A stretch of 38,466 bases of DNA from an uncultured Spirochaetales bacterium (GCA_944390865.1 CALXRC010000020.1:1-38466); one strand, 5' to 3'; positions 23,837-33,045 are shown, counted from the stretch's first letter. Numbers and translations: made by a program. Notes: a model not told the origin generated them from the sequence alone.

Positions 23837-26077
23837 TCACTTCCTCTTTCTGTTTTCCTTTCTGCTGCTGCGCTCCTGCGACAGACGCATAAAATCAGCA
23901 AGCGTGCCTCCGCTTGTGTAGTCATCCTTCCTGACTTCCCTGTCTCTCATATCTGTCTTGAAGCGTCTCTCGCTCCTGTCCTTCCTGTAGGCAAGCTTGC
24001 TTTCCCTGACAACTTCAATGCGGGTCTGAGTGACAGCAGAGGGAAGCTTTGCAGCCCCCTTTCTGATCACGACATGCACCTTGCCGTCCTGACCTGCGAC
24101 AGGCCTGGTGGAGGCAGCCTGGGCAACAGGCACCCTGACCTTCACTTCCTTTTCCTCATATGAGCAGCTCAGGCGCTGGCAGATATAGTGAATGCAGCCA
24201 GTGCTGTCCTTCACCTTCATCATCTTTGAATGGCAGTACGGGCATTCCTTCGCATCTGTCAGCTTTGGCTCATAGACAAGGGCCGAAGAACTCACTTCCC
24301 TTACCAGGTCAGCAGCCATCTTCTTTATATCCTTGATAAAGAGATCCGGATCATCACTGCCCCTGCTGATAGCATCAAGCCTGCCTTCCCACTTTCCTGT
24401 CAGCTCGGGAGAAGCCAGGACATCAGGAGCCAGGCGGACCACTTCCCTTCCCTTTGCAGTGGGAACAAGATACTTGCCATCGCGCTCAACATAATTGTTC
24501 TGGATCAGCTTTTCTATGATGTCAGCACGGGTGGCTGGAGTGCCGAGGCCGTTTGAAAGATTTCCTTTCAGCGTCTTGTCCTCTACAAAGCGCCCGGCAT
24601 GCTCCATAGCGGAAAGGAGGCTTGCCTCAGTATATCTTTCCGGCGGCGTCGTGCTGTTTTCCCTGACGCGGATCTTCTCGATCCTGACCCTGTCACCCTC
24701 CTTCATTCTGACAAGGGCAACAGATGATTCGCCCTCATCCACTACAGGAGCGGCAGAGCGGACATTGAGAGCTGTCGAAACGCTTCTGTAGCCCTGGCTT
24801 ACAGGAAGCGAGAGCCTTGTCTTGAACAGTTTTCCGTCAACATCAATGACTGCTGTGGTCGTCTTGTATCTGTAAGAAGGAGAAAGCACTTCAAGAAAGC
24901 GCATCGCAATGAGATTGAAAAGCTTCTGCTCATCAGCAGAAAGCGCATCCATCCTGACTCTCTGCTCTGTCGGGATGATAGCATGGTGATCACTGACCAT
25001 GCTGTCCTGCACAAAGCGTTCCTCTTCATAGTTCAGTCCGTTTGCAAGGTACTCCTGGCTGACGATTGAGAAAGGAGTGTCGCACAGAGCAGCCAGCCTG
25101 TCCTTCAGCGTCGGGACGATATCAGCAGAGATATAGCGGGAATCCGTTCTCGGATAAGTGACAATCTTGTGCACTTCATAAAGCCGCTGGAGCGTGTCCA
25201 GCGTCTCCTTTGCGGAAAAGCCCAGCATGATGTTCGCATCCCTCTGCAGCTCAGTCAGGTCATAGGCCAGAGGAGCCTTCTCCTCCTTCTCCTCAGTCAC
25301 GAGACTGGCCACAACACCTTCCCTGCCCTGAAATGAGGTCTCAAACTCTTCCTTGAGCGCCTTGTCGGCAAAACGGATGCTGTTGTCCTCAGGATAGTAA
25401 CTTGCGCTGAAAAGGCCGAAGTCAGCCCGTGCAGTGTAATAACAGGTTCCGGTGAAGCTGTCTATCTCATCTTCTCTTGAGCACATGATCGCAAGAGTGG
25501 GAGTCTGGACGCGGCCTGCTGACAGCTTGGCATCATAATGACAGGTCAGCGCCCTGGTCACGTTCATTCCGACATACCAGTCTGCGGCGGAACGGCACTC
25601 TGCCGCATGATAGAGGTTGTCGTACTCAGAGGCGTCATGCAGGCTGGCAAAACCATCCCTGACAGCCTTTTCCGTCTGGCTGCTGATCCACAGACGCTGG
25701 GCAGGACCTGTGTAATCGCAGAGCTTCAGGATCCAGCGGGCGACAAGCTCTCCCTCTCTTCCGGCATCGGTCGCGATGACCACACAGGAAATGTCATCTC
25801 TCTGCAGCAGGGCATGAATCCTGTCAAACTGCTCATGAGTGTCTTCAATCACATGCTGGTCAAGCTGATCCGGGATCATCGGAAGATCCTTCATGGACCA
25901 GCGCTTGTAGCGCTCACTGTAATGAGCAGGCTCACACAGCTCGACAAGGTGCCCAAGAGCCCAGGTCACAATATATTCATCACCCTCGATATAACCGTCA
26001 GCCCTTCTGGCGGCATTCAGGTATTTCGCAAGCTCTCTGGCCACAGACGGCTTTTCCGCAAGTACTAGTTTTTTCAT
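23837..26077 (-). CDS. topB: DNA topoisomerase III (type IA)
   Basis: A 746-residue type IA topoisomerase that decatenates DNA by single-strand passage. The Toprim domain begins MKKLVLAEKPSVARELA and contains ATDAGREGE (103-111). The active-site tyrosine is Tyr308 in VTYPRTDSRYIS. LSAGRVQTPTL and GLGTPATRADIIEKL are also diagnostic. A zinc-ribbon-like segment (CPYCHSKMMK...C...C) is at about 622-645, followed by a basic tail. No ribosome site is seen before ATG 26077. Confidence 0.94.
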   Translation of the reverse strand: MKKLVLAEKPSVARELAKYLNAARRADGYIEGDEYIVTWALGHLVELCEPAHYSERYKRWSMKDLPMIPDQLDQHVIEDTHEQFDRIHALLQRDDISCVVIATDAGREGELVARWILKLCDYTGPAQRLWISSQTEKAVRDGFASLHDASEYDNLYHAAECRSAADWYVGMNVTRALTCHYDAKLSAGRVQTPTLAIMCSREDEIDSFTGTCYYTARADFGLFSASYYPEDNSIRFADKALKEEFETSFQGREGVVASLVTEEKEEKAPLAYDLTELQRDANIMLGFSAKETLDTLQRLYEVHKIVTYPRTDSRYISADIVPTLKDRLAALCDTPFSIVSQEYLANGLNYEEERFVQDSMVSDHHAIIPTEQRVRMDALSADEQKLFNLIAMRFLEVLSPSYRYKTTTAVIDVDGKLFKTRLSLPVSQGYRSVSTALNVRSAAPVVDEGESSVALVRMKEGDRVRIEKIRVRENSTTPPERYTEASLLSAMEHAGRFVEDKTLKGNLSNGLGTPATRADIIEKLIQNNYVERDGKYLVPTAKGREVVRLAPDVLASPELTGKWEGRLDAISRGSDDPDLFIKDIKKMAADLVREVSSSALVYEPKLTDAKECPYCHSKMMKVKDSTGCIHYICQRLSCSYEEKEVKVRVPVAQAASTRPVAGQDGKVHVVIRKGAAKLPSAVTQTRIEVVRESKLAYRKDRSERRFKTDMRDREVRKDDYTSGGTLADFMRLSQERSSRKENRKRK

Positions 26078-26085
26078 GACAGATG

Positions 26086-26114
26086 ATGATACCAGAAAGG
26101 AAACTGAATGAAAA
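26086..26114 (-). promoter_or_regulatory. Possible topB promoter
   Basis: A -10 TATCAT (26086-26091) lies 17 bp from a -35 TTTTCA (26109-26114). Eight nt separate the -10 from the topB start codon, so the transcript would have almost no leader, in line with the missing ribosome site. Confidence 0.42.
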
Positions 26115-26139
26115 GAATTGATTCTTCACACTCTCAAGC

Positions 26140-26169
26140 TTGACCAGCGGCAGAACGAAGACTTATAAT
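26140..26169 (+). promoter_or_regulatory. Ferredoxin promoter
   Basis: A -35 TTGACC (26140-26145) and a perfect -10 TATAAT (26164-26169) are 18 bp apart. The start point near 26176 would leave a leader of about 27 nt with an AGGAG site. Confidence 0.7.
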
Positions 26170-26202
26170 TTGACCATCTTTTATTGAAGAAGGAGCATAA
26201 CT

Positions 26203-26370
26203 ATGGCTTACAAAATTACAGATACCTGTGTTGCTTGCGGAACATGCGCCGGCGAATGCCCGGTTGGAGCAATCTCAGAAGGCGACATCTACTCAATCGA
26301 TGCTGAAAAGTGCATTGAGTGCGGCACATGCGCAAGCGTTTGCCCGACAGGCGCCATTGAAGAGGCCTGA
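26203..26370 (+). CDS. 2[4Fe-4S] ferredoxin
   Basis: A 55-residue clostridial-type ferredoxin. Two CxxCxxCxxxCP motifs, CVACGTCAGECP and CIECGTCASVCP, bind two low-potential clusters, and the protein is of exactly the usual length. AGGAG lies 7 nt before the ATG. It is a single-gene unit with a strong promoter and terminator, as expected for an abundant electron carrier. It could serve the radical-SAM activase NrdG and other anaerobic reductases; that partnership is inferred. Confidence 0.96.
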   Translation: MAYKITDTCVACGTCAGECPVGAISEGDIYSIDAEKCIECGTCASVCPTGAIEEA

Positions 26371-26388
26371 GCCGGGTACATTCTGAAG

Positions 26389-26417
26389 AGGCTGTCCAGA
26401 CGGGCAGCCTTTTTTTT
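26389..26417 (+). terminator. Intrinsic terminator of ferredoxin gene
   Basis: A 9-bp stem (AGGCTGTCC/GGGCAGCCT, one G-T pair, loop AGAC) is followed by eight T. It lies 18 nt past the ferredoxin stop. Confidence 0.9.
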
Positions 26418-26418
26418 C

Positions 26419-26940
26419 ATGTTCAGCTTTCTTCTGACAGCCCTGCCCCTTCTCTATCTGATCTTCTTTTCCCGCAGGATGAAGGCGACAAGCCTTTTCA
26501 TCCAGCTTTACTTCATCCTCTCGGCCCTGACAGCTTTCTTCTGCCCGCCTGGCCTGAACAGTCTCATCTGTGCACTTTTTATCATCCTGCTTGCCCTTGC
26601 AGACAGAATCAGGAAAAACATCATCAGAGCAGATAAAGTGATCTTTGTCCTCTTTTTTCTGAGCTTCATTCACTTTTCGCCGGTCATTGCCGCTGCGGTC
26701 TTTGTCCTGTCAGCATTCACGCTTGCTGCAGGACGCGCAGTGAGGGCAAATCTCGGCACAGCTGTTTTCTCTCTGCTTTTTTCACTGAATATCTGCTCAA
26801 TGTATTTCCTGTCAGCCTTCTGGGTCTGCGCACTTACCCTCCTCTTTTCAGCAGCGGGAATCTTTCTTGATCCTTTCTCAAATGCTGAAAAAACTGAAAA
26901 CGGACACACTCCTGTCAACAAAACTGAGGCAAAGTGCTAG
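26419..26940 (+). CDS. Small integral membrane protein, function unknown
   Basis: A 173-residue protein, mostly hydrophobic, with about five predicted membrane helices (near residues 2-17, 25-40, 45-62, 72-90 and 112-150) and a short charged C-terminus. I do not recognise a family. Its stop lies within the start region of xseA on the same strand, which suggests coupled translation and supports it being real. The first ATG directly follows the ferredoxin terminator and has no clear ribosome site; Met21 is an alternative start. Confidence 0.55.
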   Translation: MFSFLLTALPLLYLIFFSRRMKATSLFIQLYFILSALTAFFCPPGLNSLICALFIILLALADRIRKNIIRADKVIFVLFFLSFIHFSPVIAAAVFVLSAFTLAAGRAVRANLGTAVFSLLFSLNICSMYFLSAFWVCALTLLFSAAGIFLDPFSNAEKTENGHTPVNKTEAKC

Positions 26941-28418
26941 AATCAGTCACTATGAATGAAAATGAGCTGATCGACAAGCCGCTCAGCGTAAGTGAGATCA
27001 ACAGCCTTGTCAGGACCTTCATCAAGGAGAGATTCTACAATCTCTGCATCACAGGAGAGGTGTCCACATTCAGGCCTTCTGCCAACGGTCACTGGTATTT
27101 CAAGCTGAAGGATGCAAATGCACAGATTGATGCCGTGATGTTCAGAAGTGCCAATGCCCTCAGCTCCTTTGTCCCGAAGGAAGGCGACAAAGTCGAGGTT
27201 CGCGGCTCTATTGATGTCTACGAAGCACGCGGAACCTATCAGGTGATTGTCCAGAGCATAAGGCACTCAGGTCTTGGAGAGCTGCTTGCAGCCATACAGA
27301 AGAGGAAGGAATACTATCAGAGCCTGGGATGGTTTGAGCCGGAGGGCAAGCCGCCGCTTCCGCAGTACCCCAGAAACATCGGCGTGATAACAGCCTCCAC
27401 AGGCGCCGCCATCCACGACATTCTGGACACTACAGCCAAACGCGCTCCTTCTGTTGACATCACGATCTACCCTGTCCTCGTCCAGGGAAGCGGAGCCGCA
27501 GCGCAGATCGCACAGGCAATAAGACAGGCAAACGATCTGTCCTTGAGCGATGTGCTCATTGTCGGGCGTGGCGGAGGCTCATTCGAGGATCTCCTTCCTT
27601 TCAGCGAAGACGAGGTCATCAGGGCAGTTCACGAAAGCCAGATACCTGTGATTTCAGCTGTCGGACATGAAATAGACACGGCCCTTTCAGATTACGCAGC
27701 GACAAAGAGGGCAATCACTCCCACAGATGCCGCAATGATCGCAACTGAAGGCTGGCACAGACTCTCGCTCCAGCTCAGGCAGACAATGGCTGAGCTCTCT
27801 TCCGCCCTCGTGACAAAGTCTGAGCGGCTGTCGCGCCGCATCCCGGATACGGCCCTGCTCAGGAGCATCATTGAGCACAGGCTTGATCTGATGAAGCCTG
27901 CTGACCTGACTTATCTTGAACGCCTTGTTGAGCAGAAGCACACTTCGCTTTCACTGAGGCTGTCATTCAGCATTGACAGCGCACGCGACAGCATCGACAA
28001 GAAGACAGAGCGGGCCGCGTCAAAGCTGAACAGCCTGCTTCCGGCCGCCGCGCTTGACGTCAGAAAGAAAGCGAACAGCCTTGAGCCCAGGCTTATGGCA
28101 GCCCGGCCTGAGGCACTGCGCGGCCTCTTTGACTCAAGATATGCCGGCTATGCAGGACAGCTTGCCTCGCTGTGCTCAGTGGCTGAGCTTGCAATGGAGG
28201 CAAAGCTTGATGCTGCCGCCTCAGCACTTGCCCACCTTGAGGCGCAGTGCAGGGATCTGAATCCCGAGAACGTGCTTCAGCGCGGCTATGCGATAGTCTT
28301 TGACAGCAATGAAAACGTCGTAAGGCATGAAGCAGAGCTGACTGCCGGAGACATGATAAAAATAAAAGTAGCTGACGGCTCGTTCAGCGCACGGGTCGCC
28401 GCAGGAGAAGGAAAATGA
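26934..28418 (+). CDS. xseA: Exodeoxyribonuclease VII large subunit
   Basis: The catalytic subunit of exonuclease VII, 494 residues, which degrades single-stranded DNA to short oligonucleotides. The N-terminal OB-fold (about 15-110: ITGEVSTFRPSANGHWYFKLKD) and the catalytic region (IGVITASTGAAIHDIL, VGRGGGSFEDL, ISAVGHEIDTALSDYAA) are followed by the long coiled coil and C-terminal segment NPENVLQRGYAIVFD. GTG 26934 has GAGG 4 nt upstream; ATG 26952, six codons on, has none and is the alternative. It overlaps xseB as ATGA. Confidence 0.95.
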   Translation: MLESVTMNENELIDKPLSVSEINSLVRTFIKERFYNLCITGEVSTFRPSANGHWYFKLKDANAQIDAVMFRSANALSSFVPKEGDKVEVRGSIDVYEARGTYQVIVQSIRHSGLGELLAAIQKRKEYYQSLGWFEPEGKPPLPQYPRNIGVITASTGAAIHDILDTTAKRAPSVDITIYPVLVQGSGAAAQIAQAIRQANDLSLSDVLIVGRGGGSFEDLLPFSEDEVIRAVHESQIPVISAVGHEIDTALSDYAATKRAITPTDAAMIATEGWHRLSLQLRQTMAELSSALVTKSERLSRRIPDTALLRSIIEHRLDLMKPADLTYLERLVEQKHTSLSLRLSFSIDSARDSIDKKTERAASKLNSLLPAAALDVRKKANSLEPRLMAARPEALRGLFDSRYAGYAGQLASLCSVAELAMEAKLDAAASALAHLEAQCRDLNPENVLQRGYAIVFDSNENVVRHEAELTAGDMIKIKVADGSFSARVAAGEGK

Positions 28419-28621
28419 GTTTTGAAACAGATTTGAAGCGGCTTGAAGAGATTACGGCAAAGCTCAGATCAGATGAGACAGGCCTTGAGGAAAGCCTGAA
28501 ACTTTATGAAGAGGCGGCACAGCTGAACAAAAAGCTGACCAGGACTCTTGAGGATGTGAAAAGAAAGATCGAGATGGTTTCTGCTGACGGGAGTGTCGAG
28601 ACAGTCAGCGAAGAAGACTAG
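28415..28621 (+). CDS. xseB: Exodeoxyribonuclease VII small subunit
   Basis: A 68-residue helical partner of XseA. FETDLKRLEEITAKLRSDET and GLEESLKLYEEAAQLNKKL match the family's helical hairpin. It is translationally coupled to xseA through a 4-nt overlap. Its stop shares the palindrome CTAG with the stop of the convergent pseudouridine synthase gene. Confidence 0.93.
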   Translation: MSFETDLKRLEEITAKLRSDETGLEESLKLYEEAAQLNKKLTRTLEDVKRKIEMVSADGSVETVSEED

Positions 28622-29313
28622 ATCGTTATTGTAAGGTAGGCGCCGTCTGAGGGATTCTCAAAGCTCAGGCCTATTGCCTCAAGCCCGAAATCAGGGCTTT
28701 CATCTCCGCCGTAGCGGGTATCCCCGGCCAGAGGATAGCCGGCCCAGGCCATATGAGCCCTGACCTGATGCCTGAAACCCCTTGTCAGCGTGCAGATCAC
28801 TGTATTGCTGCTCTCAACCTCTGTCTCAGTCGTATACAGCACGCCTGAGCAGTGCTTTGCGCGCTGGTCAAGCGTCGGACGCACGCTTGCGCCGCGGCCG
28901 CCGAAAGCGCGGAAATAGGAGTTTATTACACCCCACTGAGTTCCAACATCATGGTAGGGATATGGAGGAAAGCCTTCCAGAGAAAGCTTCTTCTTTTCTG
29001 TAAAGCGGGCCCTGTACTGCTTGATGATCTTATCCTTCTTCTGCTGCAGGACAAGCTCGTCATAAGTCTTCTGGTTGAGTGCAAAAAGCACAAGGCCGGA
29101 AGTCGGCGTGTCAAGGCGGTGGATCAGGCCGCCCTCCCTCAGCAGATGACCTGAGGGAATCATGATTCTGGGCTCGAATTTCCTGACAAGGTTGACAAGA
29201 CAAAATTCATCCCCGTCATCAGTCAGCGGAGATGTGGGGATGAATGATGGTTTTTTGACGATGATCAGATCGTCATTTGAATATATTGTCTCAATTCTTG
29301 TCTGTTGCGGCAT
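28618..29313 (-). CDS. RluA-family RNA pseudouridine synthase
   Basis: A 231-residue pseudouridine synthase. The catalytic aspartate is Asp68 in GLIHRLDTPTSGLVLFA; TRGFRHQVRAHMAWAGYPLAGD is the family C-terminal signature. It has no S4 domain, so it resembles the short RluA/TruC-like members acting on rRNA or tRNA. The exact site modified cannot be told. The start codon lies inside the 3' end of the BI-1 gene (23-nt overlap), so the pair is co-transcribed. Confidence 0.9.
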   Translation of the reverse strand: MPQQTRIETIYSNDDLIIVKKPSFIPTSPLTDDGDEFCLVNLVRKFEPRIMIPSGHLLREGGLIHRLDTPTSGLVLFALNQKTYDELVLQQKKDKIIKQYRARFTEKKKLSLEGFPPYPYHDVGTQWGVINSYFRAFGGRGASVRPTLDQRAKHCSGVLYTTETEVESSNTVICTLTRGFRHQVRAHMAWAGYPLAGDTRYGGDESPDFGLEAIGLSFENPSDGAYLTITI

Positions 29314-30001
29314 AGATTCTCAGAAGATAAAGGAAGATGTTCAGGAAGTCCAGGTAAAGGTTCAGGGCCCCGATGACTCCGAGCTTCGTATGCTCCTCAT
29401 GAGTCATCTCAGATCCGTATTCCCTGTTCATCTCCACGACTCTCTTCGTATCCCAGATTGTCAGTCCTGTGAAAAGCACTACACCGACAAGGCTGATGAT
29501 GATGTCAAAAGTCGAGCTTCCGAGGAAGAGGTTGATCATTGTGGCGATGATGACGCCCCACAGCCCCATAACAAGCCAGTTGCCCCAGGAGGCGATGTTG
29601 CGCTTTGTGAATGTCGCATAGACAGTCATTCCGACGAACATGGCGCTGGTTGTCAGGAAGGCCTTCCAGATCGTGGCATGGGCATAGGCGATGAAGATCG
29701 CAGAAAGGCTGAGCCCCGTCAGCGCCGAATAGCCTGCAAAGCAGAGCACTGCGGCTGCCGTGCTCAGTTTCTCAAGCCTTGCCGAAAGGAAGAAGACAAG
29801 CGCGAACTGGGCAATGAGCAGAATGATCGATCCGAACGGATTGATTAAAAATATTCTGTAAACGGCAGGACTCGTGGAGCTGAGCCAGGCAACAACAGCT
29901 GTCAGGGCCAGGCCGAGAGTCATGAAGCCGTATACATTTCTCAGAAGGGTGTTTTCCCTTTTCTGTGTATTCGCATAAACAGTAAGATTAGTGTTTGCCA
30001 T
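29291..30001 (-). CDS. Bax inhibitor-1 / YccA family membrane protein
   Basis: A 236-residue integral membrane protein with seven predicted helices. The N-terminus (RNVYGFMTLGLALTAVVAW) and the ending LNLYLDFLNIFLYLLRIYA are the UPF0005/BI-1 signatures. Bacterial members are calcium-leak channels or regulators of membrane proteases. GAGG is 7 nt before the ATG. It heads a two-gene unit with the RluA-type gene. Confidence 0.92.
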   Translation of the reverse strand: MANTNLTVYANTQKRENTLLRNVYGFMTLGLALTAVVAWLSSTSPAVYRIFLINPFGSIILLIAQFALVFFLSARLEKLSTAAAVLCFAGYSALTGLSLSAIFIAYAHATIWKAFLTTSAMFVGMTVYATFTKRNIASWGNWLVMGLWGVIIATMINLFLGSSTFDIIISLVGVVLFTGLTIWDTKRVVEMNREYGSEMTHEEHTKLGVIGALNLYLDFLNIFLYLLRIYAATDKN

Positions 30002-30022
30002 TAAAAATCCTCACTACAGCTA

Positions 30023-30050
30023 AATTTAACATATTCGCAACAAAGGTCAA
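30023..30050 (-). promoter_or_regulatory. Promoter of BI-1 gene
   Basis: A -35 TTGACC (30045-30050) and a -10 TAAATT (30023-30028) are 16 bp apart, about 20 bp before the ATG. It is divergent from the lipoprotein promoter. Confidence 0.5.
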
Positions 30051-30078
30051 GACAATTATATGGCCGTGCAATGTCTTG

Positions 30079-30107
30079 TGGACATAGTTGAAAGGTGAAA
30101 CTATCAT
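30079..30107 (+). promoter_or_regulatory. Promoter of lipoprotein-rarA cluster
   Basis: A -35 TGGACA (30079-30084) and a -10 TATCAT (30102-30107) are 17 bp apart, each one base off consensus. Seven nt separate the -10 from the ATG at 30115, so transcription would begin at the start codon. Confidence 0.5.
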
Positions 30108-30114
30108 TAGTGGT

Positions 30115-30774
30115 ATGAAAAAAGCAATTCTGTCTGTCCTTCTCATTATCCTGCTTGTCTCATGCAGCACCAGCAGGGCAGATGATTTTTCATCAATTGA
30201 TCCGGACAGAGCCATGCTAATCCTGCTTCAGGCAGAGCGCAACGCCCTGATCAGCACGGAAAACAGCAGTCTTTATGCAGGAGGAAACATAACTCTGCCT
30301 GAGGCCTGGACAGTCTATTCCCAGGACCTGCCCCAGTTCAGGAGCCTGCTGGATGACTACCTGACAGCGATAACAGACAGCATAGACAATGCGATGAGCG
30401 ATGTGACTGACTATCTTTTCACATGCATTGACAATATGGAGATAGATGATGTCTATGCCTACTTCGAGTCCGGCTATTCCAGCCTGTCAGACGAACTGCG
30501 CCTCCAGCACAGCGATGAGATCAGAAACATATTCCTGACAAGCCTGGAGGACAGCAGCGCCTCAATCGGCGAAAGCTGGCAGCGCCTGAGCAGAGAGGCA
30601 CGCATCTGGAGGGAAAACCTTCTCAACCTTGAGCTCGTGGGACAGGCTGTGGAAGTTCCTGTGCTTGAGTCTGTCAGTACTGAGAGCATTGCCGACTATG
30701 CGGTGAATGCCTACTTCAGCACGCTGGCAGGAAATGAAATCATCCAGAGAGACAGACTGATGAGTTCTACATGA
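30115..30774 (+). CDS. Lipoprotein, DUF4197-like
   Basis: A 219-residue lipoprotein. The signal sequence MKKAILSVLLIILLVSC has a lipobox (L-V-S-C), with Cys17 the lipid-anchored residue. The mature part is helical and acidic. The pattern NITLPEAW...LPQFRSLLDDYL, many aligned Phe/Tyr residues, and the ending SIADYAVNAYFSTLAGNEI resemble DUF4197 proteins, whose role is unknown. The ATG at 30115 is chosen for the signal peptide; an in-frame TTG nine codons earlier would put charged residues before it. It lies 12 nt before the rarA fusion gene. Confidence 0.75.
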   Translation: MKKAILSVLLIILLVSCSTSRADDFSSIDPDRAMLILLQAERNALISTENSSLYAGGNITLPEAWTVYSQDLPQFRSLLDDYLTAITDSIDNAMSDVTDYLFTCIDNMEIDDVYAYFESGYSSLSDELRLQHSDEIRNIFLTSLEDSSASIGESWQRLSREARIWRENLLNLELVGQAVEVPVLESVSTESIADYAVNAYFSTLAGNEIIQRDRLMSST

Positions 30775-30786
30775 CAGGGAAAAAGA

Positions 30787-33045
30787 ATGATGAAGTACGA
30801 AGATGATGACTTGTTCTCCAGCGCTCTCAGCAGCAGGGAGATAGAGCCGCTGGCCGCCCGGATGAGGCCGAGGACAATAGAAGAATACATAGGACAGGAG
30901 CATATAATCGGAAAAGGCAGGCTGCTGAGGAGGGCCATTCAGGCAGACCTGCTTTCCAGCGTCATTTTCTATGGTCCGCCGGGAACCGGAAAGACGACGC
31001 TTGCCCGCGTCATCGCAAACACGACAAAGAGCCATTTCTCAACGCTAAACGCAGTGCTTTCAGGGGTAAAGGAGCTGCGCTTTGAGATTGACAACGCACG
31101 CGACAGGCTCAAGCATTACGGGAAAAAGACAATACTCTTCGTTGATGAGGTTCACCGCTGGAACAAAAGCCAGCAGGACGCTCTGCTGCCCTGGGTTGAG
31201 AACGGCACCATCATCCTGATAGGAGCGACGACAGAGAACCCCTACTTTGAAGTCAATGCAGCACTCGTCTCAAGATCAAGGATCTTCCAGCTGACAAAGC
31301 TCAGCGACGAGGAAATGATGAAGGTCGCGCTTCAGGCCCTGAACGACAGGGAACGCGGCTACGGAGGCTGCAGGATACATTTCGCACCTGGTGCGCTTGA
31401 GCATCTTGTCTCAGTTGCCGACGGAGATGCCAGAAGCCTGCTGAACGCTCTCCAGCTCGCTGTCGAGACCACGCCGGACAGCTTCCCCCCGCCAGAGGAC
31501 GAAGTCATTGAGATCACGATGCAGGTGGCGGAAGAATCAATACAGAAAAAGGCTGTCCTCTATGACAAGGAAGGAGACTATCATTTTGACGTCATAAGCG
31601 CGTTCATCAAGTCGCTGAGAGGTTCTGATCCGGATGCGGCGCTCTACTGGCTTGCCCGCATGGTCGCTGCGGGAGAGGATCCCCGCTTCATTTTCAGGCG
31701 CATGCTCATACTTGCCTGCGAGGATGTCGGCATGGCCGATCCTCAGGCGATATCCATTGTTGAGTCCTGCGCCAGAGCCTATGACCGCATCGGTCTGCCT
31801 GAGGGGCGGTTTCTGCTGACACAGGCCTGCCTTTATCTTTCAACATGCCAGAAAAGCAATTCCTCGATGGGCTTTTTCGATGCGCTGAGCGATGTGGAAA
31901 AGGAAAAGAACGGAGATGTTCCGAACCATCTCAAGGATCCCTCACGCGACGGAAACGATCTCGGACACGGAAAAGGCTATCTCTATCCTCATGCGTACAA
32001 GGATCATTTTGTCGCGCAGCAGTACCTGCCGGACTCTCTTCAGGGCAAGCTGTACTATCATCCTTCCAGCCAGGGCTATGAGGCAAAGATACAGCAGGAA
32101 GTGGAGCGCAGGAGGCAGGCCCAGCTTGAGAATATCAGCACATCGGCCTTTGCAGAGAACCTGACATTCAGTCCGCCGGACAAGGCAGAAGAGCGCTGGC
32201 TCAGGCGGGCAGGCTCAAACGGCTCCAGGCTGCTTCTGGAAATCACGGACAGAATCTTCGAAGGTGCAGACATCCTGCGCAGCGACAATATCCTCGTCCT
32301 CAACGCATCCCATGGCCTGATGCTGTGGCAGGCTGCGCGCCATAATCCGGAAGGTCTGTGCGTCGCACAGGTCAGGAGCGCCGAAGACAGGGCCTATATT
32401 GAAAACTATAAGGGAAACCTCAGTCTGCTGAGGCAGCCGGAAGTCATTGCAGACAGCGAGCTGAATGCAGTAAGCAGCCTCGATCCGGATCTCAAGTTTG
32501 AGTGGATCTTCGCAAGAAACATCTTCACAAGGCTTTATGATCAGGAAGCACTGCTGAACGCACTTGCCAGAGTGCTTCATCTGGGCGGCAGGATAAGACT
32601 GTGCGAGTCTGTCCCCTCCTCCGGCTCGGCACTGTCAGATTTCATAACGGACAAGACGGTGAAGAGCCTGCTTGTCAAGGCGGAAGAGCAGATCTATCAC
32701 AGCAGGACAAACCCGATGACAAACTGGTCGGAAAAAGACGTGAAGCCCTTCTTCTCAAAACGCTTCAGCTATGTCAGCACAGAAAGCTCTGCTGTCACAG
32801 AAGAGCGCCTGCTGTCAAGGCAGACGCTTTCGCTGTGGATGGAGAAAACCTATATTCCCGCCCTTGAGAAGCTGGGTCTTACATACGACACCCTGACAGA
32901 CAAAGTTCTTGCTGAGTGTGCTGACAAAGTTGTAAACTGGACTCACAGACTTGTTTTCATCGATGCTTCCGACAGAGCTCCTGACACTGTGGTGAAGAAG
33001 AAGGAAGACGGCTGGGAGGAAGTGCTGAAAGCAACCAGAACATGA
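30787..33045 (+). CDS. rarA: RarA/MgsA AAA+ ATPase fused to a C-terminal Rossmann-like domain
   Basis: A 752-residue protein. Residues about 15-430 are RarA (MgsA), the clamp-loader-like ATPase acting at stalled replication forks. Walker A GPPGTGKT (63-70), Walker B ILFVDEVHRW, sensor GATTENPYFEVNAAL and the MgsA C-terminal part (AALYWLARMVAAGEDPRFIFRR) are present. Residues about 440-752 are an extra domain with alternating strands and helices (NILVLNASHGLMLWQAARHN, LHLGGRIRLCES) that looks like a methyltransferase fold without the glycine-rich SAM loop. A similar RarA/unknown-domain fusion is annotated in cyanobacteria. It overlaps the next gene by ATGA. Confidence 0.9.
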   Translation: MMKYEDDDLFSSALSSREIEPLAARMRPRTIEEYIGQEHIIGKGRLLRRAIQADLLSSVIFYGPPGTGKTTLARVIANTTKSHFSTLNAVLSGVKELRFEIDNARDRLKHYGKKTILFVDEVHRWNKSQQDALLPWVENGTIILIGATTENPYFEVNAALVSRSRIFQLTKLSDEEMMKVALQALNDRERGYGGCRIHFAPGALEHLVSVADGDARSLLNALQLAVETTPDSFPPPEDEVIEITMQVAEESIQKKAVLYDKEGDYHFDVISAFIKSLRGSDPDAALYWLARMVAAGEDPRFIFRRMLILACEDVGMADPQAISIVESCARAYDRIGLPEGRFLLTQACLYLSTCQKSNSSMGFFDALSDVEKEKNGDVPNHLKDPSRDGNDLGHGKGYLYPHAYKDHFVAQQYLPDSLQGKLYYHPSSQGYEAKIQQEVERRRQAQLENISTSAFAENLTFSPPDKAEERWLRRAGSNGSRLLLEITDRIFEGADILRSDNILVLNASHGLMLWQAARHNPEGLCVAQVRSAEDRAYIENYKGNLSLLRQPEVIADSELNAVSSLDPDLKFEWIFARNIFTRLYDQEALLNALARVLHLGGRIRLCESVPSSGSALSDFITDKTVKSLLVKAEEQIYHSRTNPMTNWSEKDVKPFFSKRFSYVSTESSAVTEERLLSRQTLSLWMEKTYIPALEKLGLTYDTLTDKVLAECADKVVNWTHRLVFIDASDRAPDTVVKKKEDGWEEVLKATRT

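Noticed and set aside
26293..26673. Minus-strand frame of 126 codons opposite the ferredoxin and membrane-protein genes
   Set aside because: It crosses the ferredoxin gene and its terminator on the opposite strand, and its Lys/Glu/Gln bias is what an antisense of a hydrophobic gene gives.
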